From contig CP143429.1 in the NCBI GenBank assembly GCA_039636775.1, forward strand, positions 3,720,001-3,784,000: a DNA stretch of 64,000 bases, given 5' to 3'. Below, piece after piece: positions 31,013 to 39,154 of the stretch (its first letter is position 1; every line of letters starts with the position of its first letter). The notes below the pieces were generated by a model that was not told the origin of the DNA, did not search any database, and was given only the letters and a program-made list of their open reading frames with translations. The DNA is from Micrococcaceae bacterium Sec5.8 (GTDB taxonomy: Bacteria > Actinomycetota > Actinomycetes > Actinomycetales > Micrococcaceae). The position numbers and the translations under genes are program-made.

Positions 31013-32161
31013 TCAGGCGGCCGTTTTGGCTTCGTCGACGAGGGCGGCGACCGCGGGGAACAGCGGGTGCTCCGGTGCCAGCCCCGTGATCTTGGCGGTG
31101 GCATCCTCCGCGCCGGAGGCCGCCAGAATCTGCCCCAGCTCAACTGCTTCGGCGTCGGCCGGGTCGTTGAATCGCAGTGCTGCTGCGATCGCGCCAAGCA
31201 GTGCCTCCGGGACAATTCCGCGTTCGGCAAGTTCCGCAGCCGGACCGATGAAGCGTTCGTGCCGGCTGAGCTTGCGCAGTGGCGCCCGGCCCACCCGGTT
31301 CACCGTGTCCGGCAGATGCGGATTCGAGAAGCGGCCCAGAATCTTTTGAACATAGGCCTCCTGCTCCTCCCGTGTGAAACCATGCTTGGCGACCAGCAGT
31401 TCCTTAGTTTCGTCCAGGACGGCGCGCACATCCGCGGCGACGTCTTGATCGGCCATGGCCTCGGAGATTTTCTCCAGGCCGGCCCCGAAACCAAAGTACG
31501 CTGCGGCGGCGTGCCCGGTGTTCACCGTGAACAGTTTCCGCTCGATGTACGGCTCCAGCTCATCGACGAAGGTCGCGCCCGGGATCACCGGTGGCCTGCC
31601 CGCGAATGGAGTCCTGTCGATGACCCATTCGTAGAATGTCTCCACCGTGACGTCCAGGCCCTGGCCGGCCTCCTGGTTCGGCACGATCCGGTCCACAGCC
31701 GTGTTCGCGAAGACCGCCTTGTCATCCAGAGTGCCTGCGGCGGGATCCCACTGGGCCGACACCTCGGACTTCAGGATGTCTGTGGCGTTGATGGCGTTCT
31801 CGCACGCCATGACCTGCAGCGGCAGGAGCCCTTCGGCCCGGGCGGCGATACCCTTGGCAATCACGGGCGCCACAAACTTGAGGATGTGCGGACCCACCGC
31901 GGTGGTGACGACGTCGGCCGTCGCGATCTCCGCGATGACGTCCGCTTCCTGGCTGCTGGAGTTCAGCGCCCGGAAGTTCCCCACGGTCCGGACGTTGGGA
32001 TGTTCCCCCACTTCGTGGACCCGGTAGCTGTCTGCCGCAGCGAGCTGGGTGATCAGGTCCTCCGCGACATCCGCGAAGACCACCTCATACCCGGCCTCGT
32101 GGAGCAGCAGCCCGACGAATCCGCGCCCGATGTTTCCTGCTCCGAAATGAACGGCTTTCAC
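31013..32161 (-). CDS. mtlD: Mannitol-1-phosphate 5-dehydrogenase
   Basis: 382 residues. MKAVHFGAGNIGRGFVG is the Rossmann dinucleotide motif of the family; VVTTAVGPHILK follows. NTAVDRIVPN, DELEPYIERKLFTVNTGHAAAAYFG and VGRAPLRKLSRHERFIGPA carry the polyol-dehydrogenase catalytic Lys-Asn-His set. The enzyme converts mannitol 1-phosphate to fructose 6-phosphate with NAD in the cytosol. Its GTG start overlaps the stop of mtlA by one base (TAGTG), so the two are translated as a pair. Length is normal. Confidence 0.95.
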   Translation of the reverse strand: MKAVHFGAGNIGRGFVGLLLHEAGYEVVFADVAEDLITQLAAADSYRVHEVGEHPNVRTVGNFRALNSSSQEADVIAEIATADVVTTAVGPHILKFVAPVIAKGIAARAEGLLPLQVMACENAINATDILKSEVSAQWDPAAGTLDDKAVFANTAVDRIVPNQEAGQGLDVTVETFYEWVIDRTPFAGRPPVIPGATFVDELEPYIERKLFTVNTGHAAAAYFGFGAGLEKISEAMADQDVAADVRAVLDETKELLVAKHGFTREEQEAYVQKILGRFSNPHLPDTVNRVGRAPLRKLSRHERFIGPAAELAERGIVPEALLGAIAAALRFNDPADAEAVELGQILAASGAEDATAKITGLAPEHPLFPAVAALVDEAKTAA

Positions 32162-34179
32162 TATGAGTTGACCTTTCCGAACAGGTCCAGGACTTCCTCG
32201 ACGGTGGTGGCCGCTTCAAGCTGTGCCACCTGCGCCTTGTTGGTGAAGACCTTGGCGATGGAGGACAGGATGTGGAGGTGTTCGTTGTTGATGCCGGCCA
32301 CGCCGACCACGTACTTCACTTCCTTGCCGTTCCAGTCGATGCCGTCGGGGTAGCGGACCACGGAGACTGCGGATTTGAGGATGTGGTCCTTGGCGGCGTT
32401 GGTGCCGTGCGGGATGGCGAGGAAGCTGCCCATGTAGGTGGAAACCGACTCTTCACGTTCATGCATGGCGTCCAGGTAGCCGGCGTCGACGGCGCCGCGA
32501 TCCAGCAGGAGCCGGCCGGCCTCGTCGATGGCAGCGTCCCGGGTGGTTGCCGTGCCGCGGAGGACGACACTTTCCGCGGCCAGGATGCCGGACGGGCCGG
32601 CTGCGGCTTCCGGTTCGTGTTCAGCGACGGCGGCGGCGGCTGCCGGCGCTCCAGTCAGGCCGGCCGCCTCGTCCGGCGTGTTGGAGCTTCGAACCAGCTC
32701 CACGATCTCGTCGTACCGGGGCGAATTCATGAAGTTGTCCACCGAAACGTGCACGGCACTGGCTGTCGCGGGTTTGGCCCGCTCGGTCAGATCCTGATGC
32801 GTGATAACGACGTCGTAGGTGTCGCTGAGGTTCGCGATCGCGGAGTTGGTGACCTTGACCTCCGGGAAGCCGGCGGCTTTGATCTTGTTCCGCAGTACCG
32901 AGGCGCCCATGGCGCTTGAGCCCATACCGGCGTCGCAGGCGAAGACGATGTTGCTGACCGGGCCGGCGAGAACCGCGACGCCGCCTGAGGTGGCAGCTCC
33001 GGAGCCCACGAGCATGGAGGCTACCGAGCTCTTCTTGCCCTTCATCGACTCCATCTGCGACGTCGCAGCGCTGAAGCTGTCCTCTTCAGATTCCCCCACG
33101 GGGGTCTTGCTGGCCTTGAGGATGACCGAAGCTATCAGGAAGGAGACGGCGGTGGCGAGGAGCACGGAGAGAATAACTCCGAAGTAGCTGTCACGCGCGG
33201 TCTGGGCGAGCACCGCGATGATGGATCCCGGGGCGGCGGGGGCCACCAGCCCGGAGTTGGTGATGGCCAGTGTCGCAACGCCGGTCATGCCGCCTCCGAT
33301 GGCAGCGAGGATGAGGATGGGCTTCATCAGCACGTACGGGAAGTAGATTTCGTGGATGCCGCCGAAGAAGTGGATGAGAGCGGCGCCGGGTGCCGAGGCC
33401 TTGGCAATGCCCTTACCAAAGAACATGTAGGCAAGCAGAATCCCGAGGCCCGGCCCGGGATTGGCCTCAAGCAGGAAGAGGATGGACTTGCCCTCTTCCA
33501 GCGACTGCTGGATGCCCAGCGGCGTCAACACTCCATGGTTGATGGCGTTGTTGAGAAACAGGACCTTGGCCGGCTCGATGAAGATGCTGGTCAGGGGCAG
33601 CAATCCGTTGTTGACCAGGAACTGGACCACATTGCCAGCACCCGTGCTGAAGGCCGAGACCAGGGGGGAAATTCCGTAGAATCCAAGCAGCGCCAGGAAC
33701 GCGCCCCAGATGCCGGCGGAGAAGTTGTTGACCAGCATCTCAAAGCCGGGCCGGATCTTGCCGTCCCAGATCGCGTCGATCTTTTTCATGGTCCAGCCGC
33801 CCAGGGGACCCATGATCATGGCGCCGATGAACATCGGAATGCCGGCACCGACGATTACGCCCATGGTGCCGATGGCTCCGACCACGCCGCCCCGGACGTC
33901 GTAAACCATCCGGCCGCCGGTGTAGGCAATCAGAAGAGGCAGCAGATAGGTGATCATGGGCCCGACGAGACCCGTGTTTGCCACTCCCTCCGCATTTGTC
34001 CCGAAGCCGCCAATCTGAGGGATCGGAATCCAGCCCTTCTCAATGAACAGCGCCGTGATGATGCCCCAGGCGATGAAGGCGCCAATGTTGGGCATGATCA
34101 TTCCGGACAGGAACGTCCCAAATTTCTGGACGCCGACCCGCGCGCTGGTGCGGGGTTTTGCAACTGTCTCTGTTGCCAT
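32161..34179 (-). CDS. mtlA: Mannitol-specific PTS permease, IIC-IIB-IIA fusion
   Basis: 672 residues. The membrane IIC domain (1-350) ends around GGIHEIYFPYVLM with GGIHE at 273-277. IIB follows (about 408-500) with the phospho-acceptor Cys415 in FACDAGMGSS. A 40-residue Ala/Glu linker leads to IIA (about 530-672), with the phospho-acceptor His591 in FLAIPHGT. Together the domains import mannitol and release mannitol 1-phosphate, accepting the phosphoryl group from HPr. HPr itself is not in the window; Enzyme I is at 35168-36853. AGGAAA precedes the ATG at 34179. A CCTGC-N6-GCAGG hairpin (34200-34215) lies between this gene and the TetR gene. Confidence 0.95.
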   Translation of the reverse strand: MATETVAKPRTSARVGVQKFGTFLSGMIMPNIGAFIAWGIITALFIEKGWIPIPQIGGFGTNAEGVANTGLVGPMITYLLPLLIAYTGGRMVYDVRGGVVGAIGTMGVIVGAGIPMFIGAMIMGPLGGWTMKKIDAIWDGKIRPGFEMLVNNFSAGIWGAFLALLGFYGISPLVSAFSTGAGNVVQFLVNNGLLPLTSIFIEPAKVLFLNNAINHGVLTPLGIQQSLEEGKSILFLLEANPGPGLGILLAYMFFGKGIAKASAPGAALIHFFGGIHEIYFPYVLMKPILILAAIGGGMTGVATLAITNSGLVAPAAPGSIIAVLAQTARDSYFGVILSVLLATAVSFLIASVILKASKTPVGESEEDSFSAATSQMESMKGKKSSVASMLVGSGAATSGGVAVLAGPVSNIVFACDAGMGSSAMGASVLRNKIKAAGFPEVKVTNSAIANLSDTYDVVITHQDLTERAKPATASAVHVSVDNFMNSPRYDEIVELVRSSNTPDEAAGLTGAPAAAAAVAEHEPEAAAGPSGILAAESVVLRGTATTRDAAIDEAGRLLLDRGAVDAGYLDAMHEREESVSTYMGSFLAIPHGTNAAKDHILKSAVSVVRYPDGIDWNGKEVKYVVGVAGINNEHLHILSSIAKVFTNKAQVAQLEAATTVEEVLDLFGKVNS

Positions 34180-34237
34180 GTGATTTCCTAACCGTTAGTC
34201 CTGCTGCACCGCAGGATGGTCCGATGATGTCGCGAAG

Positions 34238-34966
34238 CTAGCTGGTCGAACTGGTGGAGATCCGGTGGAGCCATTCGAGAAACAGCTTGAGTTCTGAGCT
34301 GGAAAGCTGATCGGAGTGCGACGCCTGCAAAGCCGCGTTCAGGGCGATCGCCGCGACAACCACCGACGATTTCCCGGACTCTTCCGGACCGTTCTTTTTG
34401 GCCTGGTCCGAGGACACCGCGAAAATCATCGCGTCGCGGGTCATGGAGGACAGCTCAAGATTGCGCTCGGGCGCCTTTTCCGTGATCAGCATGAGCGTCA
34501 CGCCGACGTTGGCGGCCAGGATGCTCCTGGCTGCCTCCCGCGGAGGGACATTGAGCTGCCCGGCTACTGCGGCCTTGTTCAGCATTTCCTCCATCAGGGC
34601 CTCAGCGTCAGCGACGACAGCCGGGCGGCTCTCCGGGCGGATATTGCCAAACATCACCAAATACAGTTCCGGCTGGTTGAGCCCGAACTGCACATGGTTG
34701 TCCCACATCCGCCGGATATCCTCCAGTGGTTGTCCGGACGGCGCGAAGTCTCGTTCGCCCGCGACGTACTCTTCAAAACCTGCCGCGACGACGGCGTCGA
34801 ACAGCCCCTCTTTGTCGCCGAAGTGGTGATAGAGAGTGGGTGCCGTGACGCCTGCCAGCTGTGTGATCTGGCGGGTGGAGACTGCACCGCCGGCGGAATT
34901 GGCCAACAGCTCAGCGGCTGCACGCAGCAACCGCGTCTTGGGCGGAAGCTGGCCATCGAAACTCAT
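34238..34966 (-). CDS. TetR-family regulator of the mannitol locus
   Basis: 242 residues. The N-terminal helix-turn-helix is clear: KTRLLRAAAELLANSAGGA, VSTRQITQLAGVTAPTLYHHFGDKEGLFDAVVAAG. The C-terminal ligand domain is longer than usual and ends in a Ser-rich tail. It precedes mtlA and mtlD on the minus strand and is divergent from the Enzyme I gene, with one dyad between them, so it is a strong candidate for control of all four genes. TAGGGT seven bases before the ATG suggests leaderless transcription. The ligand may be mannitol or its phosphate, but that is inference. Confidence 0.85.
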   Translation of the reverse strand: MSFDGQLPPKTRLLRAAAELLANSAGGAVSTRQITQLAGVTAPTLYHHFGDKEGLFDAVVAAGFEEYVAGERDFAPSGQPLEDIRRMWDNHVQFGLNQPELYLVMFGNIRPESRPAVVADAEALMEEMLNKAAVAGQLNVPPREAARSILAANVGVTLMLITEKAPERNLELSSMTRDAMIFAVSSDQAKKNGPEESGKSSVVVAAIALNAALQASHSDQLSSSELKLFLEWLHRISTSSTS

Positions 34967-34973
34967 AACCGCT

Positions 34974-34979
34974 ACCCTA
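34974..34979 (-). promoter_or_regulatory. -10 box of leaderless TetR gene
   Basis: TAGGGT on the minus strand lies seven bases before the ATG at 34966, with the operator dyad six bases further upstream. Confidence 0.45.
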
Positions 34980-34984
34980 GCACC

Positions 34985-34999
34985 TATAGCAACGCTATA
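34985..34999. promoter_or_regulatory. TetR operator between regulator and Enzyme I genes
   Basis: TATAGC-AAC-GCTATA is a perfect 6-3-6 inverted repeat just upstream of the TetR -10 box. It is the only such dyad in the 201-bp divergent gap, so it is the likely autoregulatory site. Confidence 0.6.
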
Positions 35000-35167
35000 T
35001 GAAGTGCATCACATACAATTTTTCAAGCACCGGATCCGCCGCCGACGCAGCTGTCGGCGTGCCCGCCCGTCGGACCGGCCGGAAGGTCCGGCTCGGCACG
35101 GGCGGCCGGTTCTGGCAGTATCTGAATAACCGGCTTACCGGCCCACGGCAGAGAATGAGGACCTTCA

Positions 35168-36853
35168 GTGCAGAACTTCCCAGGAGTAGGCGTCAGCCCC
35201 GGCCGCATCATCGGAACCATCCGCCAGATGCCCAAACCTGTCAGCGAACCGCCTGCCGGGGAACAGTTACCGGCCGGCGTGACGGCTGAGGAAGCAACGG
35301 CGGCCCTGAAGTCCGCCGCCCGGGCGGTCCACGATGAGCTGAAGGCCCGGGCCGGGACCGTCAGCGGCGACGGCAAAGCCGTCCTGGAAGCCACTGCCTT
35401 GATGGCGACAGACACGATGCTGCTGAAATCGGCTGCCAAACTGATCGGGCGTGGTACGTCCGGCCAGCGTGCCATCTGGGAGGCCGGCGCCTCCGTCTCG
35501 GAAATGCTGCACAACCTGGGCGGCTACATGGCCGAGCGTGCTACCGACGTCCTGGACGTCCGGGCCCGGATTGTGGCCGAACTGCGCGGGGTCCCGGCTC
35601 CGGGAATTCCTTCCTCCCCCACCCCGTTCATTCTCATTGCGGAGGACCTTGCCCCGGCGGATACCGCCACCCTTGACCCGGAAAAGATCCTCGCCCTGCT
35701 CACGGCCGGAGGTGGCCCGCAATCCCACACCGCCATCATTGCCCGCTCCCTGGGCCTTCCCGCCGTGGTTGCCGCCACCGGCGTTGACCAGCTGCCGGAT
35801 AACACCGAGGTTTATGTCGACGGCGCCGCCGGCCTGATCACGACGGACCCCGACGACTCCCAGCGGGCCGCCGCCGAACACTGGGCCGCGACCGCCTCGT
35901 TGCTGGCGGACTTCGACGGCACGGGCGCGACGGCGGACGGCCACCTGGTCCCGCTGCTCGCCAACGTCGGCGGAGCCAAGGACGCCGTGGCCGCCGCGCA
36001 GCTGAACGCCCAGGGCGTTGGGCTGTTCCGTACCGAATTCTGCTTCCTGGAGCGCGACACCGAACCCACCGTGGACGAACAGGCCGCCGCCTACAAGGGC
36101 GTCTTCGATGCCTTCCCGGGCAAGAAAGTGGTGCTCCGGACACTCGACGCCGGCGCAGACAAGCCGCTGCCCTTCCTCACCGACGCCACCGAACCCAACC
36201 CTGCCCTCGGCGTCCGCGGATACCGCACAGATTTCACCACGCCGGGCGTCCTGGAGCGCCAGTTGCAGGCGATCGCGCGGGCTGAGCAGGAGTCCGAGGC
36301 GGACGTCTGGGTGATGGCCCCGATGATTTCCACCGCCGAGGAAGCCGCCCGCTTCGCTACACTGTGCAGCGAGGCCGCGATCAAGACTCCCGGAGTCATG
36401 GTGGAAGTTCCGTCCGCGGCGCTCACCGCCGAGGCGATCCTGCGCGAGGTCGGCTTCGCGAGCCTGGGAACCAACGACCTCACACAGTACGCCATGGCGG
36501 CGGACCGCCAGCTGGGCCCGCTTGCGGCGCTCAACACGCCCTGGCAGCCCGCTGTTCTCCGGCTCGTCCGGCTGACCGTGGAAGGCTCCACGGCGGAGGG
36601 CCACAACAAACCGGTCGGCGTCTGCGGCGAGGCCGCTGCTGACCCTGCCCTCGCCGTCGTCCTGACCGGGCTGGGGGTCTCAACCCTGTCCATGACGGCC
36701 CGATCCCTGGCTGCCGTGGCCGCCGTGTTGAAAACTGTCACCCTGGCCGAGGCACAGGAGCTGGCTAAACTCGCCCTTTCCGCGCCGAGCGCCACCCAGG
36801 CCCGCGCCTGGGTCCGGGAGAAGTTGCCGGTCCTCGAAGAGCTGGGGCTGTAG
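35168..36853 (+). CDS. ptsI: PTS Enzyme I (phosphoenolpyruvate-protein phosphotransferase)
   Basis: 561 residues from the GTG at 35168 (GAGG upstream). The phosphohistidine is His187 in GGPQSHTAIIARSLGLPAV. GLFRTEFCFLERDTEP, VLRTLDAGADKPLPF, GVRGYRTDF and the C-terminal DLTQYAMAADR and VGVCGEAAADP (catalytic Cys) make up the PEP-binding barrel. The N-terminal HPr-binding helices are present. The enzyme starts the PTS chain by taking phosphate from PEP and passing it to HPr. It faces the TetR-mtlA-mtlD operon, so its expression is probably tied to mannitol or general PTS sugar availability. Confidence 0.95.
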   Translation: MQNFPGVGVSPGRIIGTIRQMPKPVSEPPAGEQLPAGVTAEEATAALKSAARAVHDELKARAGTVSGDGKAVLEATALMATDTMLLKSAAKLIGRGTSGQRAIWEAGASVSEMLHNLGGYMAERATDVLDVRARIVAELRGVPAPGIPSSPTPFILIAEDLAPADTATLDPEKILALLTAGGGPQSHTAIIARSLGLPAVVAATGVDQLPDNTEVYVDGAAGLITTDPDDSQRAAAEHWAATASLLADFDGTGATADGHLVPLLANVGGAKDAVAAAQLNAQGVGLFRTEFCFLERDTEPTVDEQAAAYKGVFDAFPGKKVVLRTLDAGADKPLPFLTDATEPNPALGVRGYRTDFTTPGVLERQLQAIARAEQESEADVWVMAPMISTAEEAARFATLCSEAAIKTPGVMVEVPSAALTAEAILREVGFASLGTNDLTQYAMAADRQLGPLAALNTPWQPAVLRLVRLTVEGSTAEGHNKPVGVCGEAAADPALAVVLTGLGVSTLSMTARSLAAVAAVLKTVTLAEAQELAKLALSAPSATQARAWVREKLPVLEELGL

Positions 36854-36921
36854 TCCTGCCGTCAGGCACTCGCCCGCCGTCCGCAGCGAGCCAGTGGACG
36901 GAAGGGCCGAGCCCGGGGCGC

Positions 36922-36927
36922 TAGGAT
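36922..36927 (+). promoter_or_regulatory. -10 box of leaderless excisionase-like gene
   Basis: TAGGAT lies seven bases before the ATG at 36935. It overlaps an upstream in-frame ATG at 36926, which therefore cannot be the start. Confidence 0.5.
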
Positions 36928-36934
36928 GCAATCC

Positions 36935-37357
36935 ATGACACTGATTGCTCCCCGGGTCACGGCCGCCCTCCCGGCTGAGGACGCCCGGAAACTCCGGTAC
37001 GCCCTGAACGGCAGTGATGACATCACGGTGTTCGTCGACGGCACAGTCCACCGGCTGCCGGCCCAGGCGCGGGACGCCGTCGTCGATGTGCTGGCGCGCT
37101 TCAGCCGCGGCGACGCGGTCACAGTCAGCAGCGTGGAGGAAATGCTGACCACGTCCCGGGCCGCGGAGCTGGCCGGCATCTCGCACACATACCTGCGGAA
37201 CCTGACGGACCGCGGCGAAATTCCGGTGGAATACCGGGGCACCCACCGGCGCATCCGGTTGGCTGACATCATGGCCTGGCTGGAAAAGCAGACGAAGAAC
37301 CTTACCGCCGGCAGCGTCCCGGACCACGCCGGTGACGGCGCCGCGGATGCTTCGTGA
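36935..37357 (+). CDS. Excisionase-type helix-turn-helix protein
   Basis: 140 residues from the ATG at 36935. The N-terminal half has an open helical region and a short strand (GDAVTVSSVEEMLTTSRAAE). The C-terminal half is a MerR-like excisionase domain: LTTSRAAELAGISHTYLRNLTDRGEIPVEYRGTHRRIRLADIMAWLEKQ, where the wing ends in the usual Arg-Arg-Ile. Proteins of this build in actinobacteria are often antitoxins next to a PIN-domain toxin, but no such gene is adjacent here, so it may be a stand-alone regulator or an orphan antitoxin. The chosen start follows from the -10 box placement. Confidence 0.75.
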   Translation: MTLIAPRVTAALPAEDARKLRYALNGSDDITVFVDGTVHRLPAQARDAVVDVLARFSRGDAVTVSSVEEMLTTSRAAELAGISHTYLRNLTDRGEIPVEYRGTHRRIRLADIMAWLEKQTKNLTAGSVPDHAGDGAADAS

Positions 37358-37419
37358 CGGCATGATAAGGATCAAACAACGATCCCGCCCCCGCGCCCGG
37401 GCGTGGAGAAGGCCGGGGT

Positions 37420-37425
37420 TACGCT
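37420..37425 (+). promoter_or_regulatory. -10 box of leaderless small membrane protein gene
   Basis: TACGCT lies six bases before the GTG at 37432, and no ribosome site is present. Confidence 0.35.
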
Positions 37426-37431
37426 TGGATT

Positions 37432-37677
37432 GTGCGTAAGTTCAGAGGGTGGCACATCGTGGCCGGCATCGCCGCCATGGTGCTCACGGGCGTCCTCGGA
37501 AACGCCATGGGGCTGAACAATACGGCAGCTTTCATGTCCAGCTGCGTTGCGTTTGTGGCCGTCTCCTTGTGGACTGACAGCAGGATCTCGCATCGCCGCC
37601 GGCAGGCCCTGAGGGAGCGAGCCGCTGAGTCAACCCTGGAGCCCGGGCACCCTGACCGTGAGGGCCGCGGCACGTAG
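37432..37677 (+). CDS. Small membrane protein of unknown function
   Basis: 81 residues from a GTG. Two hydrophobic helices (about 9-26 and 32-47) are followed by a charged, Arg/Glu-rich tail. No family is recognised. A TACGCT box six bases before the start supports a real leaderless gene, and the frame is the only sizeable one in this 320-bp stretch on this strand. It ends 11 bp before the convergent PucR gene. Confidence 0.5.
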   Translation: MRKFRGWHIVAGIAAMVLTGVLGNAMGLNNTAAFMSSCVAFVAVSLWTDSRISHRRRQALRERAAESTLEPGHPDREGRGT

Positions 37678-37687
37678 GGCCCCCGGT

Positions 37688-38908
37688 TCAGATCCTGGGG
37701 CGGCCGGCCCAGCGCCGGGCCTTGAGGGCCGCGTGGAGCTCCAGCCGCACCATCCCCTTGAGCGGATCGACGCCGAGGAGTTGCCGGATCCGGCCCAGCC
37801 GGTTGTAGATACTGCTCCGGTGCAGGTGCAGCTTGTCCGCCACTTCCTGGACCGAGCCGTCGTTGTCGTAGAAGAGTTCCAGGACCGGCAGCAGCTCCAG
37901 GTTACGGTCATGGTCCTCCAGAATGCGGAAATAGACGGAGCCAGCGTCTGCCCAGGCACCCGCGCCACCGCCAGCGGAGGCCAGTAACTGGTAGATCCCC
38001 GTCGCCCGGCAGTCCACGAGCTCACCCAGCTGGGGATCCACTGCCGCTGCCTGCGCGGCCTGCCGGGACCGCCGGTACGCGTCCTCGAGCTCCCGCGGCC
38101 TGGCAAAGCCTTCGGAAGTTCCGAGGATGATCCGGTGGACCGGCCGGCCGGATCGTTTGGCCAGTTCCAGCTGATAGTGGACCAGCACCTGGGCGTGATC
38201 CGCCCGGCCGGTTGATTCGCGGAACAAGACGACGGCGTGGGTTTCCGTCCCGGCGCTGAACAGCGCGGCGTCCACCCCGATGGTGGCCTGGAGCGCCGCG
38301 GAACGGTGGATCAGCGTCGAAGCGATGGGATCGGAGCCTTCCGCCCAGCCGTCGGCGTCTAGGACCGTCACCAGCTGCCACGGCCCGCGCCCCTGCACTT
38401 CCTTCCAGCCCGCCACCGCTGCGACGGCGTTGGACTCGCCCCGGCACGCGGCCAGGAACTCCCGTTCGCGGCGGCGGCGGAACTCCGATTCAGCAGTGTT
38501 GGAGTCCAGCAGCAGGGCCGAGAGCTGCTCCAGTTCGCGGGCCACCCCGGGCAGCTGGGCCAGAACGGTCGTCGCCGTCGGCTCCTCCGAGACGAGCTGA
38601 ACCCACAGGTAGCCCACCCGGAAACCCCGCACCAGCAGGGGGACACAGACCCGGCCCAGCATTCCAAGGTCCGCGTTGGCCGGCACCACCACAGGGCGGA
38701 CGGCGGTCGCGATCCCGTGGGAGAGCTGCCAGGCGCTGACATCCAGCGGGACCCGTTTGCTGAGCAGAAAGTTCACCCGGACCCGGTCCGCGTGCGACTG
38801 GTTGGAACTGTAGGCGAGCAGCTGGCCGTCCAGGTCCTCCAGTGAGAGGCCGCGTCCCAGTTTCTGTGCCACCTGTTCCACGAGCTGTTCGACATCCTGC
38901 TGCTGCAT
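37688..38908 (-). CDS. PucR-family transcriptional regulator, likely of ald
   Basis: 406 residues. The N-terminal sensor region (to about 130) leads into a central GGDEF-like dimer domain, and the C-terminal PucR helix-turn-helix is EVADKLHLHRSSIYNRLGRIRQLLGVDP followed by GMVRLELHAALK. It is divergent from ald with a 246-bp gap. In Bacillus subtilis a PucR-type protein, AdeR, is the known activator of ald, so the pairing is meaningful, although direct homology is not shown here. TAGTCT six bases before the ATG indicates leaderless transcription. Confidence 0.85.
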   Translation of the reverse strand: MQQQDVEQLVEQVAQKLGRGLSLEDLDGQLLAYSSNQSHADRVRVNFLLSKRVPLDVSAWQLSHGIATAVRPVVVPANADLGMLGRVCVPLLVRGFRVGYLWVQLVSEEPTATTVLAQLPGVARELEQLSALLLDSNTAESEFRRRREREFLAACRGESNAVAAVAGWKEVQGRGPWQLVTVLDADGWAEGSDPIASTLIHRSAALQATIGVDAALFSAGTETHAVVLFRESTGRADHAQVLVHYQLELAKRSGRPVHRIILGTSEGFARPRELEDAYRRSRQAAQAAAVDPQLGELVDCRATGIYQLLASAGGGAGAWADAGSVYFRILEDHDRNLELLPVLELFYDNDGSVQEVADKLHLHRSSIYNRLGRIRQLLGVDPLKGMVRLELHAALKARRWAGRPRI

Positions 38909-38914
38909 CCTGAC

Positions 38915-38920
38915 AGACTA
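38915..38920 (-). promoter_or_regulatory. -10 box of leaderless PucR gene
   Basis: TAGTCT on the minus strand lies six bases before the ATG at 38908. Confidence 0.45.
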
Positions 38921-39094
38921 CTGCGCGCCGCCGTGCGGCCGCGAACGGCAGCGCCGACGGACAGCAGGCGACACCTGCCGCTCGCGGGTTCGACAAATGT
39001 CCACCTTGGTAATTGCAAAACGCCGGAATTCCGCCTACGGCGCCCGATGCCGCACGGTGCAGCCTGTCGCTTGCCTCACAACCGGATTTATTCT

Positions 39095-39109
39095 GGAAGT
39101 ACGACTTCC
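39095..39109. promoter_or_regulatory. Perfect dyad upstream of ald
   Basis: GGAAGT-ACG-ACTTCC is a perfect 6-3-6 inverted repeat 45 bp before the ATG of ald. A second palindrome, CGGAATTCCG, lies at 39024-39033. The first is the better candidate for the PucR binding site. Confidence 0.5.
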
Positions 39110-39154
39110 CCGCATTCACCCGGCCCCCTGGGCCACCAGCACTGGAGCCCCCAC

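Noticed and set aside
36926..36934. ATG at 36926 as start of the excisionase-like gene
   Set aside because: It overlaps the TAGGAT -10 box, so it would lie upstream of the transcript start.
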